Shown here: in pieces, positions 31,473 through 42,782 of the stretch | Layout: each line of letters starts with the position of its first letter | Numbering within the stretch: the first letter of the stretch is position 1 | Assembly: GCF_009870125.1 (NCBI RefSeq) | Contig: NC_046683.1 | Coordinates: 18,795,001-18,859,000 of the forward strand | Source: Drosophila pseudoobscura | Lineage: Eukaryota; Arthropoda; Insecta; Diptera; Drosophilidae | Direction: 5' to 3' | Length of the DNA stretch: 64,000 nt | The notes under the pieces: model-generated | Told to the model about the DNA's origin: nothing | The model's input: the letters and a program-made list of their open reading frames with translations, nothing else | Databases searched by the model: none | Position numbers and translations under genes: made by a program

Positions 31473-32333
31473 TGTGAGGAACCATGGCCACAGGCCGAGT
31501 GCGACCAAAAGCACAGTCGGATAAAAGCTGACGGCCGGCCGGATAAGGCGAAGGTCAGGCCAGATGCCCCCGGTTATCCGGACGCGGCGAAGAGGCCAAG
31601 GGCCTCGAGAGGGGAAGTGCCCTGCTCTCGGAGAGAGAGACACAAGAGAGGCAAAGGAAACGGCGGGATCGGGCCAGCAGTAATTTGGCGCATGACCAAA
31701 TAAGGGCACGGGATCACGCCGCCGGCCAGGCCCCGTTACGAAGGCCGTGGAAACCAGGAGACGGCGATGGAAAACTACCGACGCCGAGCCGGGGCCTGGC
31801 AAGGGGCTATAAAAGGAGGCGGCGGCGTCAAAGCGGGTCTCTTTTCCCGCGGATAAGTAAGCGCGCGCGCACGTACAGACCCGGTCGAAACGCAAGAGTG
31901 ATACTCGGTACGAAACAAAGAAGTGTAGTGAAGTGTAGCAGCAGGCAGACAGGCCCCGCCTGCCCCCCCAGAGTAAGTCTAAGTTAAGTGAAGATCCCCG
32001 TACGCCGGCGGAAGCTAGGAGGGGAGTGCGAGACGTGGAGTGCGGATTCGAGTGGCGGACCAAAGCAATAGCGGAGGTCAACTTGCCCCAATCAATAGCC
32101 TCGACGCTGCCACACCCGACGAGAACCCCCGCGTGGTGGAGATCGGTAATTAAGAGATACTGTAACACCTAGCCCTAAGTCCTAATAGAATTGCGAATAA
32201 AGCGAAAATCAAATAAAAGGAAAGTCTTATCATTTGTCGTTGGGGGCAACAATAAAAATACGTTGCTGCGAATCTGCCGACCGCTGAGCGAGCCCAGCAA
32301 ACTCAAGCGAGCCCAAAAAGCAGGTTCGTTACA
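31473..32333 (+). repeat. 3' LTR of gypsy element
   Basis: Same as the 5' LTR except for loss of TTC near the start (CCATGGCCACAGG), CACGTACAGACC instead of CACGTTGAGACC, and GAGATACTG instead of GAGAAACTG. Confidence 0.93.
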
Positions 32334-32337
32334 ATAT

Positions 32338-32757
32338 ATCACAAAAAACAAAATTTCTGTCGTTTAAAAGAAAATCATTTGGAACCACGGTTCATTTTTT
32401 CTTTTTTGCACAAGCAGCAGAAACGGTGCTCGCTTCGTCTACTTTTCGTTCTGCTTGCGGTTATTTCTTGCGTTCCTCTTTGCGGTCTTCTTCCCGCTTG
32501 AAACGTTTCTAAAGCGGCTGCCGATATGAATGCGAAAAACAACGGCAATTGGCAGTGGACTGTGCCACTAACCATACAGTATACAAAATTGCAATGCAAT
32601 TTTTGCCGTTAATGGCAACCTCCCTTCCCTCTGACCGGGAGCTCTCAGCGGCTGCTTAAATATTAAGTCAAAAACGTATTAGACTTACTCCTGCGCGACT
32701 AAGTCGCATTTTGTTTTTGCAAAGCATTCACAAAAAGTACTTTTTTGAAATATTAGT
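32338..32757. other. Non-coding, continuation of copy 2
   Basis: Resumes the unit sequence matching 8936-9355 of copy 1. No gene seen. Confidence 0.5.
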
Positions 32758-33915
32758 TACATTTATTCGGACACTCGTCTATGTCAACTTTCTTTATAAA
32801 TAACTTGAAAAGTATTTAAGTTTGACAAAACATTTTTATTTCATTTTGAACATGGATATTACTAATACTAATTTTAAATCTAAAAACAAAAAAAAACCTT
32901 CTTTGGCAAATCAAAAAAAATTAAAAGTATTAAAAAGGCCACTTTTTTACGCACAATTATTCGGACACATTTTCGGTTATTCTTCTTTCTTAGAAAATGC
33001 AACGGTAATCGGCGTTTCGTTTTGCATGCTTCTCTTGCAGACTGCTTATCTCACTTTGTGATCTGTTTTTTTCTCTGATTTGATGTTAGTTTTGCTCGTG
33101 GTTTGGCTTAGCGTGGAAAAAATGGGTCGGGGCAAAGATTTGTCAGTAGATTTGCGCAAAACCATATTAAAATTGTATTTGGAAAATCGTAGTGTTCGTG
33201 AAATCGGAAGACTTATTGGCAAAGCGCATTCTACCGTACACAGCGTAATTCAAAATTACATAAACACAGGATATTTGGCTGCAAATCACAAGTTCGCTGG
33301 AAGACCCAAAATTTTAACACCTCGGGAAGAGCGAGAAGTCGTGTCGAACGTTCAAAAAAATCCACGAATTTCGTCAACAGCACTTTGCCAATCCATTGAA
33401 GAAAGCACCCAAAAAAAAGTTGCTGCTCAAACTGTCTACATAGGGCTGGATTATATGGCAGAGTTGCTCGCCGAAAACCATTTATTTCCGATGTGAATAA
33501 AAAAAAGAGATTGGAGTTCGCCAAACTTCACTTAAATAAGCCAGATTCTTTTTGGGAGAATGTTCTATTTAGTGATGATCCAAAGTTTAGTTCTCCATCC
33601 AAAGTATGGAGAAAGGAGAATCAAGCCATGAAAGAGAAAAACCTCATCCTAACAGTGAAGCATGGCGGTGGAAATGTAATGGTTTGGGGGTGTATGGCAG
33701 CAGCTGGACCTGGTAAAATGGTGTTTATTGAGACGAAGATGGACAAACACATCTACAAGAAAATTTTGACTGACAATTTAATGCCGAGTGTCGAAAAATT
33801 GGGTCTTCTTTCAACAAGACAATGACCCCAAACGTACCTCGTATTTGGTTCAAGAATGGCTGTTGTATCAGTGCAAGCAGTTAAAAACGCCGCCGCAGTC
33901 ACCAGATCTGGGTCC
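32758..33915 (+). mobile_element. Tc1-like DNA transposon, 3'-truncated, copy 2
   Basis: Begins with the same ATTTATTCGGACACTCGTCT end found in copies 1 and 3. It contains a broken transposase and is cut off within the DDE domain at CCAGATCTGGGTCCAGG, where older gypsy sequence begins. No right terminal repeat remains. Confidence 0.8.
33122..33915 (+). pseudogene. Tc1-like transposase, frameshifted and truncated
   Basis: The N-terminal part (33122-33496) starts MGRGKDLSVDLRKTILKLY. It carries the helix-turn-helix region IGRLIGKAHSTVHSVIQNY and the second DNA-binding part with KFAGRPKILTPREER. A 1-bp shift near 33470 moves the frame to RKPFISDVNKKKRLEFAKL; 33493-33825 then holds NVLFSDDPKFSS (first catalytic Asp) and VMVWGCMAAAGPG. 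A further shift precedes FQQDNDPKRTSYLV (second Asp). The sequence stops at PPQSPDLGPG, so the catalytic Glu of the DD34E triad is lost. Not functional. Confidence 0.85.
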
Positions 33916-34170
33916 AGGGCATTGAAGCCTACCCCTAACGTCGGGGGAGGCGGGACAAAAGCGGATGCCGCCCGTGCGCGGTCTACCGGCTGGGGAATCG
34001 GATGATCCCTGGGTCCGAGGCGCTGCACGGGGGTGACATCCGCGTCTAAGCCGATCCGGAGACGGGCGGAGCTGGCCACGGGGGACGTGCCGATGTTTGG
34101 CAGCACGGGCGAAAGGTCGGATGACCTATTGATCACGAGCTGGGAGATCGGTCGGCACCCTGGACTGGGC
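33916..34170 (+). mobile_element. Diverged gypsy internal fragment
   Basis: GCGCGGTCTACCGGCTGGGG, GAATCGGATGATCCCTGGGT and GTCGGATGACCTATTGATCA parallel 28640-28840 of the intact gypsy element with clear divergence. An older relative from the region after pol. Confidence 0.65.
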
Positions 34171-34957
34171 GGATGGGGGTGGGGCGAAATTCTGAGATAA
34201 ACGTTTTATAGTGACATCTTAAAGGAGTGTGTGTGCCAAATTTGGTTACTCTAGCCTTAATAGTCTCTGAGATTTGTGGTTGCCTCAGATTTTCGTCCTT
34301 TGCGGGGGCGGAAGGGGGTGTGGCGAAATTTGGACATGAAACGGTCAAGGTCAGATATCACAGGAGTGTGGATACCAAATTTGGTTGCTCTGGCTTTTAT
34401 AGGTTCTTAGATCCTTGAACTCATATTTTGCAATTGCAAAACCGACCATGAAACCTGTGTTAGAGTGAGACAAAGCGAGAAAGAGTGAAATTGTTTTCGT
34501 GATTCTGGCTGTAATAATTATACGATCTGGTTCAGATTTTGCACTCTAGAAGATATAGTCATCTTCTACGATTCTGCGTTTTTAGTTTTCTCGTATCGTC
34601 GAAATTGTGGATGCCACAGATTTTCGCCCTTTGTGGGGGCGGAAGTGGGCGGGGCAAAGTTTTGAAATATTTTTGGAGCAGTGACATATCACAGAAGTCT
34701 GGATCCAAAACATCGTTGCTCTAGCTCTTATAGTCTTTGAGCATTAGGCGCTGAAGGGGACGGACAGACGGACAGACGGACGGACGGACAGACGGACAGA
34801 CAGACAGACATGGCTCAATCGACTCGGCTATTGATGCTGATCAAGAATATATATACTTTATAGGGTCGGAAACGATTCCTTCTGGACGTTACACACATCC
34901 ACTTTTACCACAAATCTAATATACCCCAATACTCATTTTGAGTATCGGGTATAAAAA
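34171..34957 (-). mobile_element. DINE-1-like repeat in copy 2 mosaic
   Basis: Internal blocks GGGTGGGGCGAAATTCTGAG and TTTGCGGGGGCGGAAGGGGG, the microsatellite GACGGACAGACGGACAGACA and the terminus GAGTATCGGGTATAA (ends about 34955). Nearly complete; the other end is replaced by the gypsy fragment. Confidence 0.8.
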
Positions 34958-35097
34958 GTAACTGAAAACAAGAGCAAACAAAAAAAAAAACAAAAAAAAG
35001 GGTGTTTAAAAAAGAACATGGTATTACCTTGCAGCAGAAGAACAGCGGGGCATCGCTAGAAATGATCGGTAAAGCTTGAATGAAGGCGGCGGAAGGC
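34958..35097. other. A-rich junction segment
   Basis: About 140 bp including AAAAAAAAACAAAAAAAAG and GGTATTACCTTGCAGCAGAA. No feature recognised. Confidence 0.4.
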
Positions 35098-35346
35098 TGT
35101 GAGGAACCGCGGTTCCCACAGGCCGAGTGCGACCAAAGCACAGCCGGATAAAGGCGGTGGGAAGGTCGGATAAAGGCTGATGGCTGGCCGGATAAAGCGA
35201 AGGTCAGTCCAGATACCCACGGATATCCGGATGCGGCGAAGAGGCCAAGGGCCCCGAGAGGAGAAGTGACCCGCTCTCGGAGAGAGAGAGACACGCGAGA
35301 GGCAAAGGAGACGGCGGGATCGGGCCGGCAGTGATCCGACGCATGA
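35098..35346 (+). mobile_element. Diverged gypsy LTR fragment
   Basis: Begins TGTGAGGAACCGCGGTTCCC, like the start of the intact LTR, and runs through GCGGGATCGGGCCGGCAGTG to GCGCATGAC-like sequence. About 250 bp of LTR 5' part, with internal duplication of GGATAAAGGC. An older relative of the 22733 element. Confidence 0.75.
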
Positions 35347-35727
35347 CCCATCCCACTTGGGCACTGGAGTCATCTTCACTGGGGATGTTGGGGCACTACG
35401 AGCGGCAGCCAGAGTCATGGACTTATCGCGCTTCTGTCTGGTCAGACGCTGTTTGGTGCCAGCCTTCTTCATTGGAAGCTGCTGGACTCCGCCTACTCCT
35501 TTGGCACGAACGGTGCGATATGGGCAACGGCCGATGAGGCTGCCGCTGCCAGAGCCGCTCAACTCGTCGGTGCTGCATTCCATTGTCTTGAGGGGGTCCC
35601 CCGAAGCTGAACAGCTGAAGTCCTTTGGTTCCTTGCTCCGTTTGCCATTCTCATTCTTCTCGGACTTCTTTTTTATTGTGGAAATGTTCGATGGCTTGTT
35701 CTCAGTTGGTGAGAAATGAGCCTCGTA
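35347..35727 (-). pseudogene. Unidentified minus-strand exon, longest version (copy 2)
   Basis: Continuous minus-strand frame of about 125 codons: YEAHFSPTENKPSNIST, then ECSTDELSGSGSGSLIGRC, GVQQLPMKKAGTKQRLTRQK and ARSAPTSPVKMTPVPKW. It is cut at 35347 by the gypsy LTR fragment. Copies 1 and 3 keep only the first 48 codons or so. Serine/lysine-rich with SP and TP sites, probably disordered. I do not recognise it. It is the best evidence that a host gene lay here in the ancestral unit. Confidence 0.5.
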
Positions 35728-35773
35728 GTTTTTAATTCAATGTTCATGTATATTGCGATTGACCTTTTTACAC

Positions 35774-36079
35774 GCTCATGATTGTAGTACACCGCCTAAG
35801 TAACTATTCTTACGCGCATAGCTGTGTTGTTGTTTACTCGGGTCCAGAGCATAGCTGTAATGTTCTCACACGCATGGCCAGACCCGCAGCTGCACACGCA
35901 CACAGCGATGCGTTCCGTTGTTTTGCATTGAAACCGTCGCGTCGAGTCTTATCGCGTGATCTTTCAATTCCCTTTTGCTCGACTTCTTTTCGCGAAGTTG
36001 ATGCAGTAGAAACTTCTAGACGAAGCCGCCCGCACACATAGTTTGTACCGCCGCAGAATCGAACCCCCCGCTATTCTTG
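35774..36079 (-). repeat. Long inverted repeat, right arm, copy 2
   Basis: Same as 9775-10080. Confidence 0.65.
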
Positions 36080-36178
36080 TAATATAATTGTACTATAACC
36101 ACCAATATTAAATAATCAATAAATAATAAATAAGCTCAAGATATAAACGATTATACAGTCCACTAATTCATAACCATC

Positions 36179-36366
36179 AGTTTTCTCCGATGGCTTCTTT
36201 TCATTTGCTGCCATTAGTTGCGGCTTGACGTCCCTTATTAAAGGCTTCATAGTCTTAAGAATCGTGCTCTCGTCGGTGATACTCGGATCTTTCTCTTATC
36301 GGGAGGGTAAGCGCTTTGTTCCGTTGGGCGTCGACGTTCATCCAGCGAGCGTACTCGTTGCGCAAT
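36179..36366 (-). pseudogene. Unidentified minus-strand exon fragment 2, copy 2
   Basis: Same as 10180-10367 (NEYARWMNVDAQRNKAL ... TMKPLIRDVKPQLM). Confidence 0.4.
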
Positions 36367-36395
36367 ACACTTATACAGTGACAAGATTAAGCAAG

Positions 36396-37816
36396 TGCAT
36401 TAACTAATAAACACAACGGAGAAATCCACGACTTGCACAAATCCGTATCTCATGCCAGAGATACGGCAGCACCGCACGGAGCGAGGACGAAAGAGGGCGC
36501 CATTGTGCACCCGGGTCGAGAACAAAGCACGCGCGCGCCGGTTGCGCGGGGTTTTGAAGCATCCCAAACCAATAAAAGAAAAAGGGAAGTGTGTGGAAAG
36601 GTATTCCCACACGTAGGGGGCGGTATAGGGTTAAGCGCTAACGGCCGTTATCGGGGGATATCCGGAGGCGGCGAATTCCCGAGGAGAGCTCTTCCGGGGA
36701 CTCAAGACGAGAGGGGAGTGTTGCATGCGAAGATATCGATAGGTGATATCCCATAGAAGCGGTGAGGAGGAAGGAAGTTCGAACATAGTGGCAAGGCCAA
36801 AATTTAAGGGGAAAAGGTTAGCAAGAGTGGCGCCACCTGGTCCTGGAGAGTGAGAGTTCCGCGCGCTCTCCGGAGCCGTTATGAGAGAAGATTTCCGATC
36901 TCATCCCATAACGGAGTCCCGAAGCCAACTCACCCATACCCCAAAGAAAAGAGAGCCGCCAGCAGCCCGAATCAGGCCATGCCCTTGAACCTAGTTCAAG
37001 GGCGATAGAAGAGAGAGCGATGGGGATCAGCGGCCCGAAAGCATTAAACATAGCAGCTAAGCCAAGAGGGGGTTCAGAGAAAGAAATTCGCGCAACGGAG
37101 GAGCATGCGCGCCGGACATAGTGATCTAGTGATTTTTTTTAGTTTGAAAGAAAAAGTGAGTGGGATGAGGATGGAGTAGTGGCCATCACCCGATAAAAGA
37201 TAAATAAATCTGTGATTCCAGGGGATCGAGATCAGTGAAACACCAGGAACTTTAGAGCTGTCCAGCGGGACGGAAAGTAGACCCAAAAAGCACAAGAGTG
37301 AGTCCGCTCCAAAGGGGGAGTAAAGGAACCCCAAATTTATTATTTTTGTTGGCAAATCCATAGGGAATAGGCCACAGCTCCGCCATCCTGGCTTGGTTTT
37401 GCTGGTCTCGAAGGAATTATCCTGGCCACGTTGTGCGGGTCCCTCGCTCATTTGGGGAGAGGAAAAAAGCCTCAATTAACTTATTTACTCCCATTATTTA
37501 TTTTTGTTAGACGTCTCCATTTATATGTATACGTTAATCCCCTAAGTTAAGTCCGCCCATATTATATCTATATGGAATTTATTTATATTTATTGTATTAA
37601 TTATTTCTATTTATCTATTTATTTATTAACCGCCCGTAAGATGAGGGGGAATGAATAGGCAGGCTTAGTGTAGCGATGATAACGTGTAAAAGCAGGAAAT
37701 TGAAGTGAAAATTATAACGAAGGAAATGAATTGCTAAGCGTTTCATATGGGGGGAAGAGGAGCCACAGCAACGAGAGGATAAGGCTGCTGCACATGGCAG
37801 GGAGATCCAGAACGTC
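36396..37816. other. GC-rich block, copy 2
   Basis: Same as 10400-11827, with a 4-bp deletion (GAGAAATCC) and few substitutions. No gene supported. Confidence 0.4.
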
Positions 37817-38079
37817 GTGATTCGGATCTTAGGTAGGGTGGGTACGTCAGGGGTAAAAACATCGACACCTCGACCTGGTCCACGTCTGTGTTGAAAGAAG
37901 TTACTGTAATGTTGTTTGTCGAGTAGAGTCCGTTTGCAGTTTTTTTTTCGTCGGTTACTTTTGTTGTTTGAATTTGTTCGAGATGTCCAATTAGTTGGTA
38001 TATTGTGCGACCTGAGGGCTTGGGAAGTACCCAGCCCTGGAATGACTGGCTAGCCGTCCTTGCCCCGAAGAAAACAAAG
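37817..38079. other. Segment absent from copy 1, left part (copy 2)
   Basis: Unique-looking sequence with CACCTCGACCTGGTCCACG and TGGTATATTGTGCGACCTGA. No gene seen. Present in copy 3 from 53679. Confidence 0.45.
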
Positions 38080-38545
38080 GTTCGTAACAGGAGGACCCAT
38101 GGCGAGAGAGCAGCGGGATGACGGGATCGGGCCGGCAGTGGCCCAGCGCATGACCAAATATGGTCATGAGATCACGCCACCAGCCAGGTCCCGTTGGAAA
38201 GCGACAAGGGAATGAAGGAACGCCGATGGAAAAATACGGGCACCGCATGGCGGAAAGTGCCGTTAGCGCCAGGCGGCATCGGCGGCGGATTTGGGCCACG
38301 TGCTAAGAATCGCTAGCCCCAGTCAGTAGAGCCGGCGGTGCTACGCTTGGCGACGCCGTGGGCGGTCCAGGGTGCGACACGCTCATCAAAACACAGAGGA
38401 GAACCAGCACCGGAGTCGGAATAGCGTAAGATAGATTTAAGATACCAATAAAGCATATTGTCATACCAGTACAAAACCCAACCCGTGCCTTCTTACTTGT
38501 CGTCGGGGTAACATACAAATATTGTTGCAGCGAGCCCACCGACCG
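38080..38545 (+). mobile_element. Diverged gypsy LTR, copy 2
   Basis: GACGGGATCGGGCCGGCAGT, GCGCATGACCAAATATGG and GAGATCACGCCACCAGCCAG parallel the intact LTR, and CTTACTTGTCGTCGGGGTAA to AGCGAGCCCACCGACCGAAC parallels its 3' end. Probably an old solo LTR of a sister family; it contains AATAAAGC (about 38447). Confidence 0.7.
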
Positions 38546-38639
38546 AACATATTGTGTGTGTTATACTAACCCATGCAAAACGTTGCGTTTTTAATATGAA
38601 TTTTTTACTGCATAAAATTCAAACGATCAGTGCAAATGA

Positions 38640-38822
38640 AAACGAGGGGGAACGTTGTGAGTTGCTGCGTACACCGCAACTCTACAGTTATACCCGATAC
38701 TTAGTCAGTATGGCTCTCCTCCGGCAGACGCCGCTACTATTGAACGTCACGACAAAGAATGCGTGCGAGAGAGGCAGATCTGATCTGATCCAGATTCAGC
38801 AATCTGATAGATATGGTCGTTA
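38640..38822 (+). mobile_element. DINE-1-like terminal fragment, copy 2
   Basis: GAGTTGCTGCGTACACCGCAAC hairpin next to TTATACCCGATACTTAGTC and CTCTCCTCCGGCAGACGCCG. The same end, inverted, closes the DINE-1 at 59056. Confidence 0.7.
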
Positions 38823-40701
38823 TTGTAGTGGAAAACGGTTAGTAGGACTGATGTTTTCCTCAGAAGTCGACCAGCACGCTATCATTCCGGCTACTGTCTC
38901 GTCGGCAAAATGGTGGTGTTCTTTTTGTTTGTCTATTCTGAGACCTACGATATTTGTTTTTATATTAAAAGAGCGTGCAAGAAACTTAACGACATGTACA
39001 AGTACAATTCCAGAACCGGAGAGAAACAAAACTTTTGGCCGTTAGACTTCACTTGCACACGGACGCGACACGAACGGATCAAAAGTCGTCCTCAGCTGTA
39101 ATGAAGGACCACGCCCACCCTTCCTTGGTCATATTCTGCAATCTTCCTCTATTCTTTAGGGCTCGCTACTACAGGGGCTGGGTATCGGAAATCAAGATCA
39201 ACGTTTAAGGAGACATTATAAGTAAGTTTATTCATTAACAACTAAAATTTAAATACATTACTAGCACTTAGTTTACCCTCTCCAAATATTTTCAATTTCC
39301 CTTAACTTAACTCCCTTGCGCCTATACTTGGTTTTTATTTTTATTCTTCGAAACTCAAAGATTGGCCTTGCTGCGTCAGCAGCTGATCCCCTCTCTCAAA
39401 CTTAAACGCTCGATTGACGGCTCGACAGACTTACAAAGTAACCGCATTTCTTTTTCGTTTCTCCCCAATAGAACAAGTGTGATTTAGCCAATTGTCATCA
39501 TTGGCAGAACCGATTATTAAAGTGACTTCGCTTTATGGTTTTATTTACTCACTGTTTCTTTTGTTGTGTAGCCGTCCATCGGCGAAAGCGCTTTCTCGAT
39601 GCCAGCTGATAAATCTTCTTCAAGAGTTTTTCATTTATTAATTTTTTTGTTTTTTGTTTGTCCCTGTGTGTGTAAACTGGCACTTGCACTCACACTCGCC
39701 CTAGAAGAGCACAACGAAATCCCCCTTACCCCTTTGCAGTGGAATTCATAGGTATGGTTTTTTTTCTTTAGCTTATTATAAATTCATTATTTTACTCATT
39801 TGCTCTACTTCCTCTTCCTATTCTTTTCTCCTTTCCCGTCCACTCGCACTCTCTCTCCTTCTGCGTTCGACCGAAAATTTGAGCCGATCCCGCTAACTCG
39901 CTCTGGCTTTTCGGTTTCGGTTCAACCACTGGAGTTCTATGACACTGCGGCACTGAGACGAAGGGCTCTTCCGTTTACAAAAAAAAGTTTGATCGAAAAT
40001 TGGTTTTCGTTTTCTTTTGATCTGCTCGCGATACGCGACGTGCTGCTTCCCAACGGCAACTGTCTCTTTCCTCAGCTAGTTAGGCCAGCCTTAGCCGAAT
40101 TATTATCGCCTCTGCTGTGCTCTAGGTTCCCCTTGTTTAGGGTTCCCCTCTGCTGTGCCTTTCCCTTGCCAGGTGGATTTATGTTGAAGCGGTGCTCTTT
40201 GCCTTGAGATTTAACTGAGGCTGGGGCGCCAAACCTAAGGGGTAGCAAAAGTTCCGACCGCGGATCTGCCCCAATTTAGCACTGGAATTTCTTTGCTGAC
40301 TGCTTTTCTTTCTCTTTTTAGCAAGCTCGCGCACTTTTCCGAATCTAAGCAAAAAAAAATTTTCCTTTACTCTTCACACTTCACTTCAAACCGCTAGGTT
40401 GATCAACCTACCTACTTCCTGAGCTTCACTAGAAGTTACCAGTTGGCTCAGTGTCCAAGACGAAAAAGAGCGAATGCTATTCTGCCTCGACACTCGGAGC
40501 CTACTTTCTCTGTTCGACCCTTCAACTGTCAATTTCCATTACTCTTTCCTCAGATACGATCCTTGACCTATAGGTGGCGCGTTTATTTTTCTTTTTCTTC
40601 CACCCCCAGTGCTGTTAGGATGCACAGATGTACCTGAATATTGGTCTGCCGAGAAGCTATCCTATTCCCCGAGTGAATTTCTGCAAAGCTACAGGACACT
40701 T
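38823..40701. other. Pyrimidine-rich unrecognised region, copy 2
   Basis: About 1.9 kb with T/C-rich tracts (CTCTTCCTATTCTTTTCTCC) and a plus-strand open frame 39800-40207 (135 codons, repeated in copy 3 at 55643-56050) with no known domain. It may be the 3' or 5' flank of an old retroelement. No gene supported. Confidence 0.35.
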
Positions 40702-40830
40702 TACATTATCTATGATTCTGCGTTTTTGGTTTTCTCGAATCTGCAATATTGTGGATGCAACAGATTTTCGTCCTTTGTGGGGGCGGAAGGGGGTGGGGCG
40801 AAATTCTGAGATATACGTTTTATATGTAAC
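40702..40830 (+). mobile_element. DINE-1-like fragment, copy 2
   Basis: Same as 11871-12000. Confidence 0.7.
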
Positions 40831-40937
40831 GGTTGCGGTTGGACAATACCGATTCAAAATAGGTTATCGCTATGGTGCTCGGATATCGCATGCAATAACC
40901 TGGGGCCAATTATCGCTGCAGGGCATAGTATAGTTGG

Positions 40938-41745
40938 GGTGGGTGCAAGCAAGCTCGAGGTAGGGAACAGCTGAGCTGAGCTGCCGTAAGTGCTGTGCAG
41001 CGCATCGCAACGGAGCTTTCGAAGCCGAGCTTTAAGATCGGTAAGCTCGTACTTAAGCAGTGCAAAAGCAGCAGAACGTTCTCTTTCGAAAATTTGAATC
41101 TGTGCAGCCGGTGGCTATCTCCGCTTCGGTAAAAAAATATATAACTAAATCGACCACGTGTAATCCCAAAAGAAAAGAAAAGTTAGAAAATAAAACCCAA
41201 AAAAGTGCCAGAAAGACAAACCGAAAAGAAATAGAACGGAACGGGGAAAGTCCCACACGGTGGGCGCGCCGTAAAAATCGGGCGAAAATTAATAACCGTG
41301 CGCCGAGAAAACTGGCAAGAAACTACCCTGGCGAAAAGTGCATATTTGCCTCGCCTCGCCAGCAAGTGTTGTTCTTGGTGCAAACCCGTGCGTCCCACAG
41401 CTCGGCCAGGAGAACCCTACACTCGTGTCTCCGTGGAAAAGTCCGAAAAAAAACCGGTATGTAAAAGTGCCCTGTAGGGAAAATGTAGATTTTTTTTCTA
41501 AGCCCTCGTGGTTTTGGTTCTGTTTCGCCCATAGGGCCCTGGCACCGAGCGGTAGCCACCCGGCTCTACCAAAGTTCTGCCCCCACCCACACCAATTTCC
41601 CACCCTTGACGGGAGTACTCTTCGGAGTCGACCTTGGTGTGGGGCCTCTTTAACTCTGAGGCACAGTCCTACCTCGCTAGGCGTGAATGTGCCAGTTCCC
41701 AAAACGGAATTTATTTTTGCGGGTTGGAGACCGAAAGATTGAATC
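40938..41745 (+). other. 5'-UTR/first-exon-like block, copy 2
   Basis: Same as 12110-12925, with one extra A near 41451. Confidence 0.35.
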
Positions 41746-42536
41746 ATAAAACAACAGACTACAAAAAAAAAAACCTTTTTCATACCCCCATCCCCCCCCC
41801 CCCCCCCCTATTTACCAATCCCCCTCCGACCTGGGCACACACTAACAGGGTCTCCACAGCTCCACAACGAAAGGCGCCTTTCAGCGAGGGACCACTGTAT
41901 GCAAGCCGTAAGTGACCCAATTTGAATTTTCTCCTTTGCGCCTGTCTTCGTTCAAATCTAAAACGCATGCGCAGCGGCCAGCCGCTGCTGATAAGAGAGC
42001 GCAACGCTTGCGTTCCACACGCTCGAAGCTTTTCGGTCTCTTCGGTGCCAATTCTGCTAAGCTTGCATTGCTCGCATTCCCTGCATTCTTTTAATGCATG
42101 GAAACATGGAAAAAAAAATCTCCTCAACCCAAAAAAAAAAAAAATTAAATAAATTTATAATGTTAAATTAAATTTCGTTTTGGCTCACCATTGCTGATCG
42201 CTGGTATTTTTGATTTTTATTTTTTTTCCTTTATACATACATAATATCTTATATTATATTCCTATCTTATCTAATTATACTCCACCATTTATATATACCT
42301 ATATCTATAAAATTTTTTTTTAGGGATTAAGCCTCCTATTTTTTTCGATTCCATTCATTTTTTTCTTGAGTTGCCTGCTGATTGTAGTGCAAGACTTGTG
42401 TTATGTTAAGAAGTGAAACTTGGTTTGCTAGTTTTTGATTGAAGCAACATGTCTATGATGAAGTACAACGAAATATATTGAATTGTATTAGCAATGAACA
42501 TGGAGTAGACTTATAATTTCCTAGGGACAGGGTGAC
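41746..42536. other. Low-complexity spacer, copy 2
   Basis: Contains a C18 run at 41792-41809 and about 115 bp (TATTTACCAATCCCCCTCCG ... GCAAGCCGTAAGTGACCC) not found in copies 1 or 3, then AT-rich sequence. No gene seen. Confidence 0.5.
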
Positions 42537-42782
42537 CTAATGGGGTAGGGTAAGAATTATAGGGATTTCCAGAACCTTCGTACCACTGGAAATCATGGAA
42601 GGGTGGGTATAGAATCGTGTGGGTCGACTTCCATCGCAAGACCTCACGCCCGCGAGAGTTTGGAACACGCCGACGAAAGCCCCTGGTACTTTCGGGTACG
42701 CCCTATGATTGTGCCATGTAATGTCCGTTATGCTCGGAAGAGGCATAGTGTTGTTTTCGGAGTTCGCTCCCTGTAGAGTCAC
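42537..42782 (-). CDS. Conserved 81-codon open frame, copy 2
   Basis: Identical in sequence to 13472-13717. Hypothetical. Confidence 0.3.
   Translation of the reverse strand: MTLQGANSENNTMPLPSITDITWHNHRAYPKVPGAFVGVFQTLAGVRSCDGSRPTRFYTHPSMISSGTKVLEIPIILTLPH

Larger units (their letters stand above)
22733..32333 (+). mobile_element. Ty3/gypsy LTR retrotransposon, 9.6 kb, recent insertion
   Basis: Two LTRs (864 and 861 bp) enclose gag, pol and a third reading frame. The element is bounded by TGTGAGGA ... GTTACA ends and flanked by ATAT on both sides (22729-22732 and 32334-32337). Copy 3 shows the empty target CATACATATATCAC. By eye the LTRs differ by about three substitutions and one 3-bp indel, so insertion is recent and postdates unit duplication. 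The tRNA-Lys-type primer site and the NPTER motif of the integrase suggest the Osvaldo/Ulysses side of Ty3/gypsy; that placement is tentative. Base composition is far more GC-rich than the host flanks. Confidence 0.95.

Noticed and set aside
38554..39045. 163-codon plus-strand frame, repeated at 54409
   Set aside because: It runs through a DINE-1 end, so its first half cannot be a conserved coding sequence.
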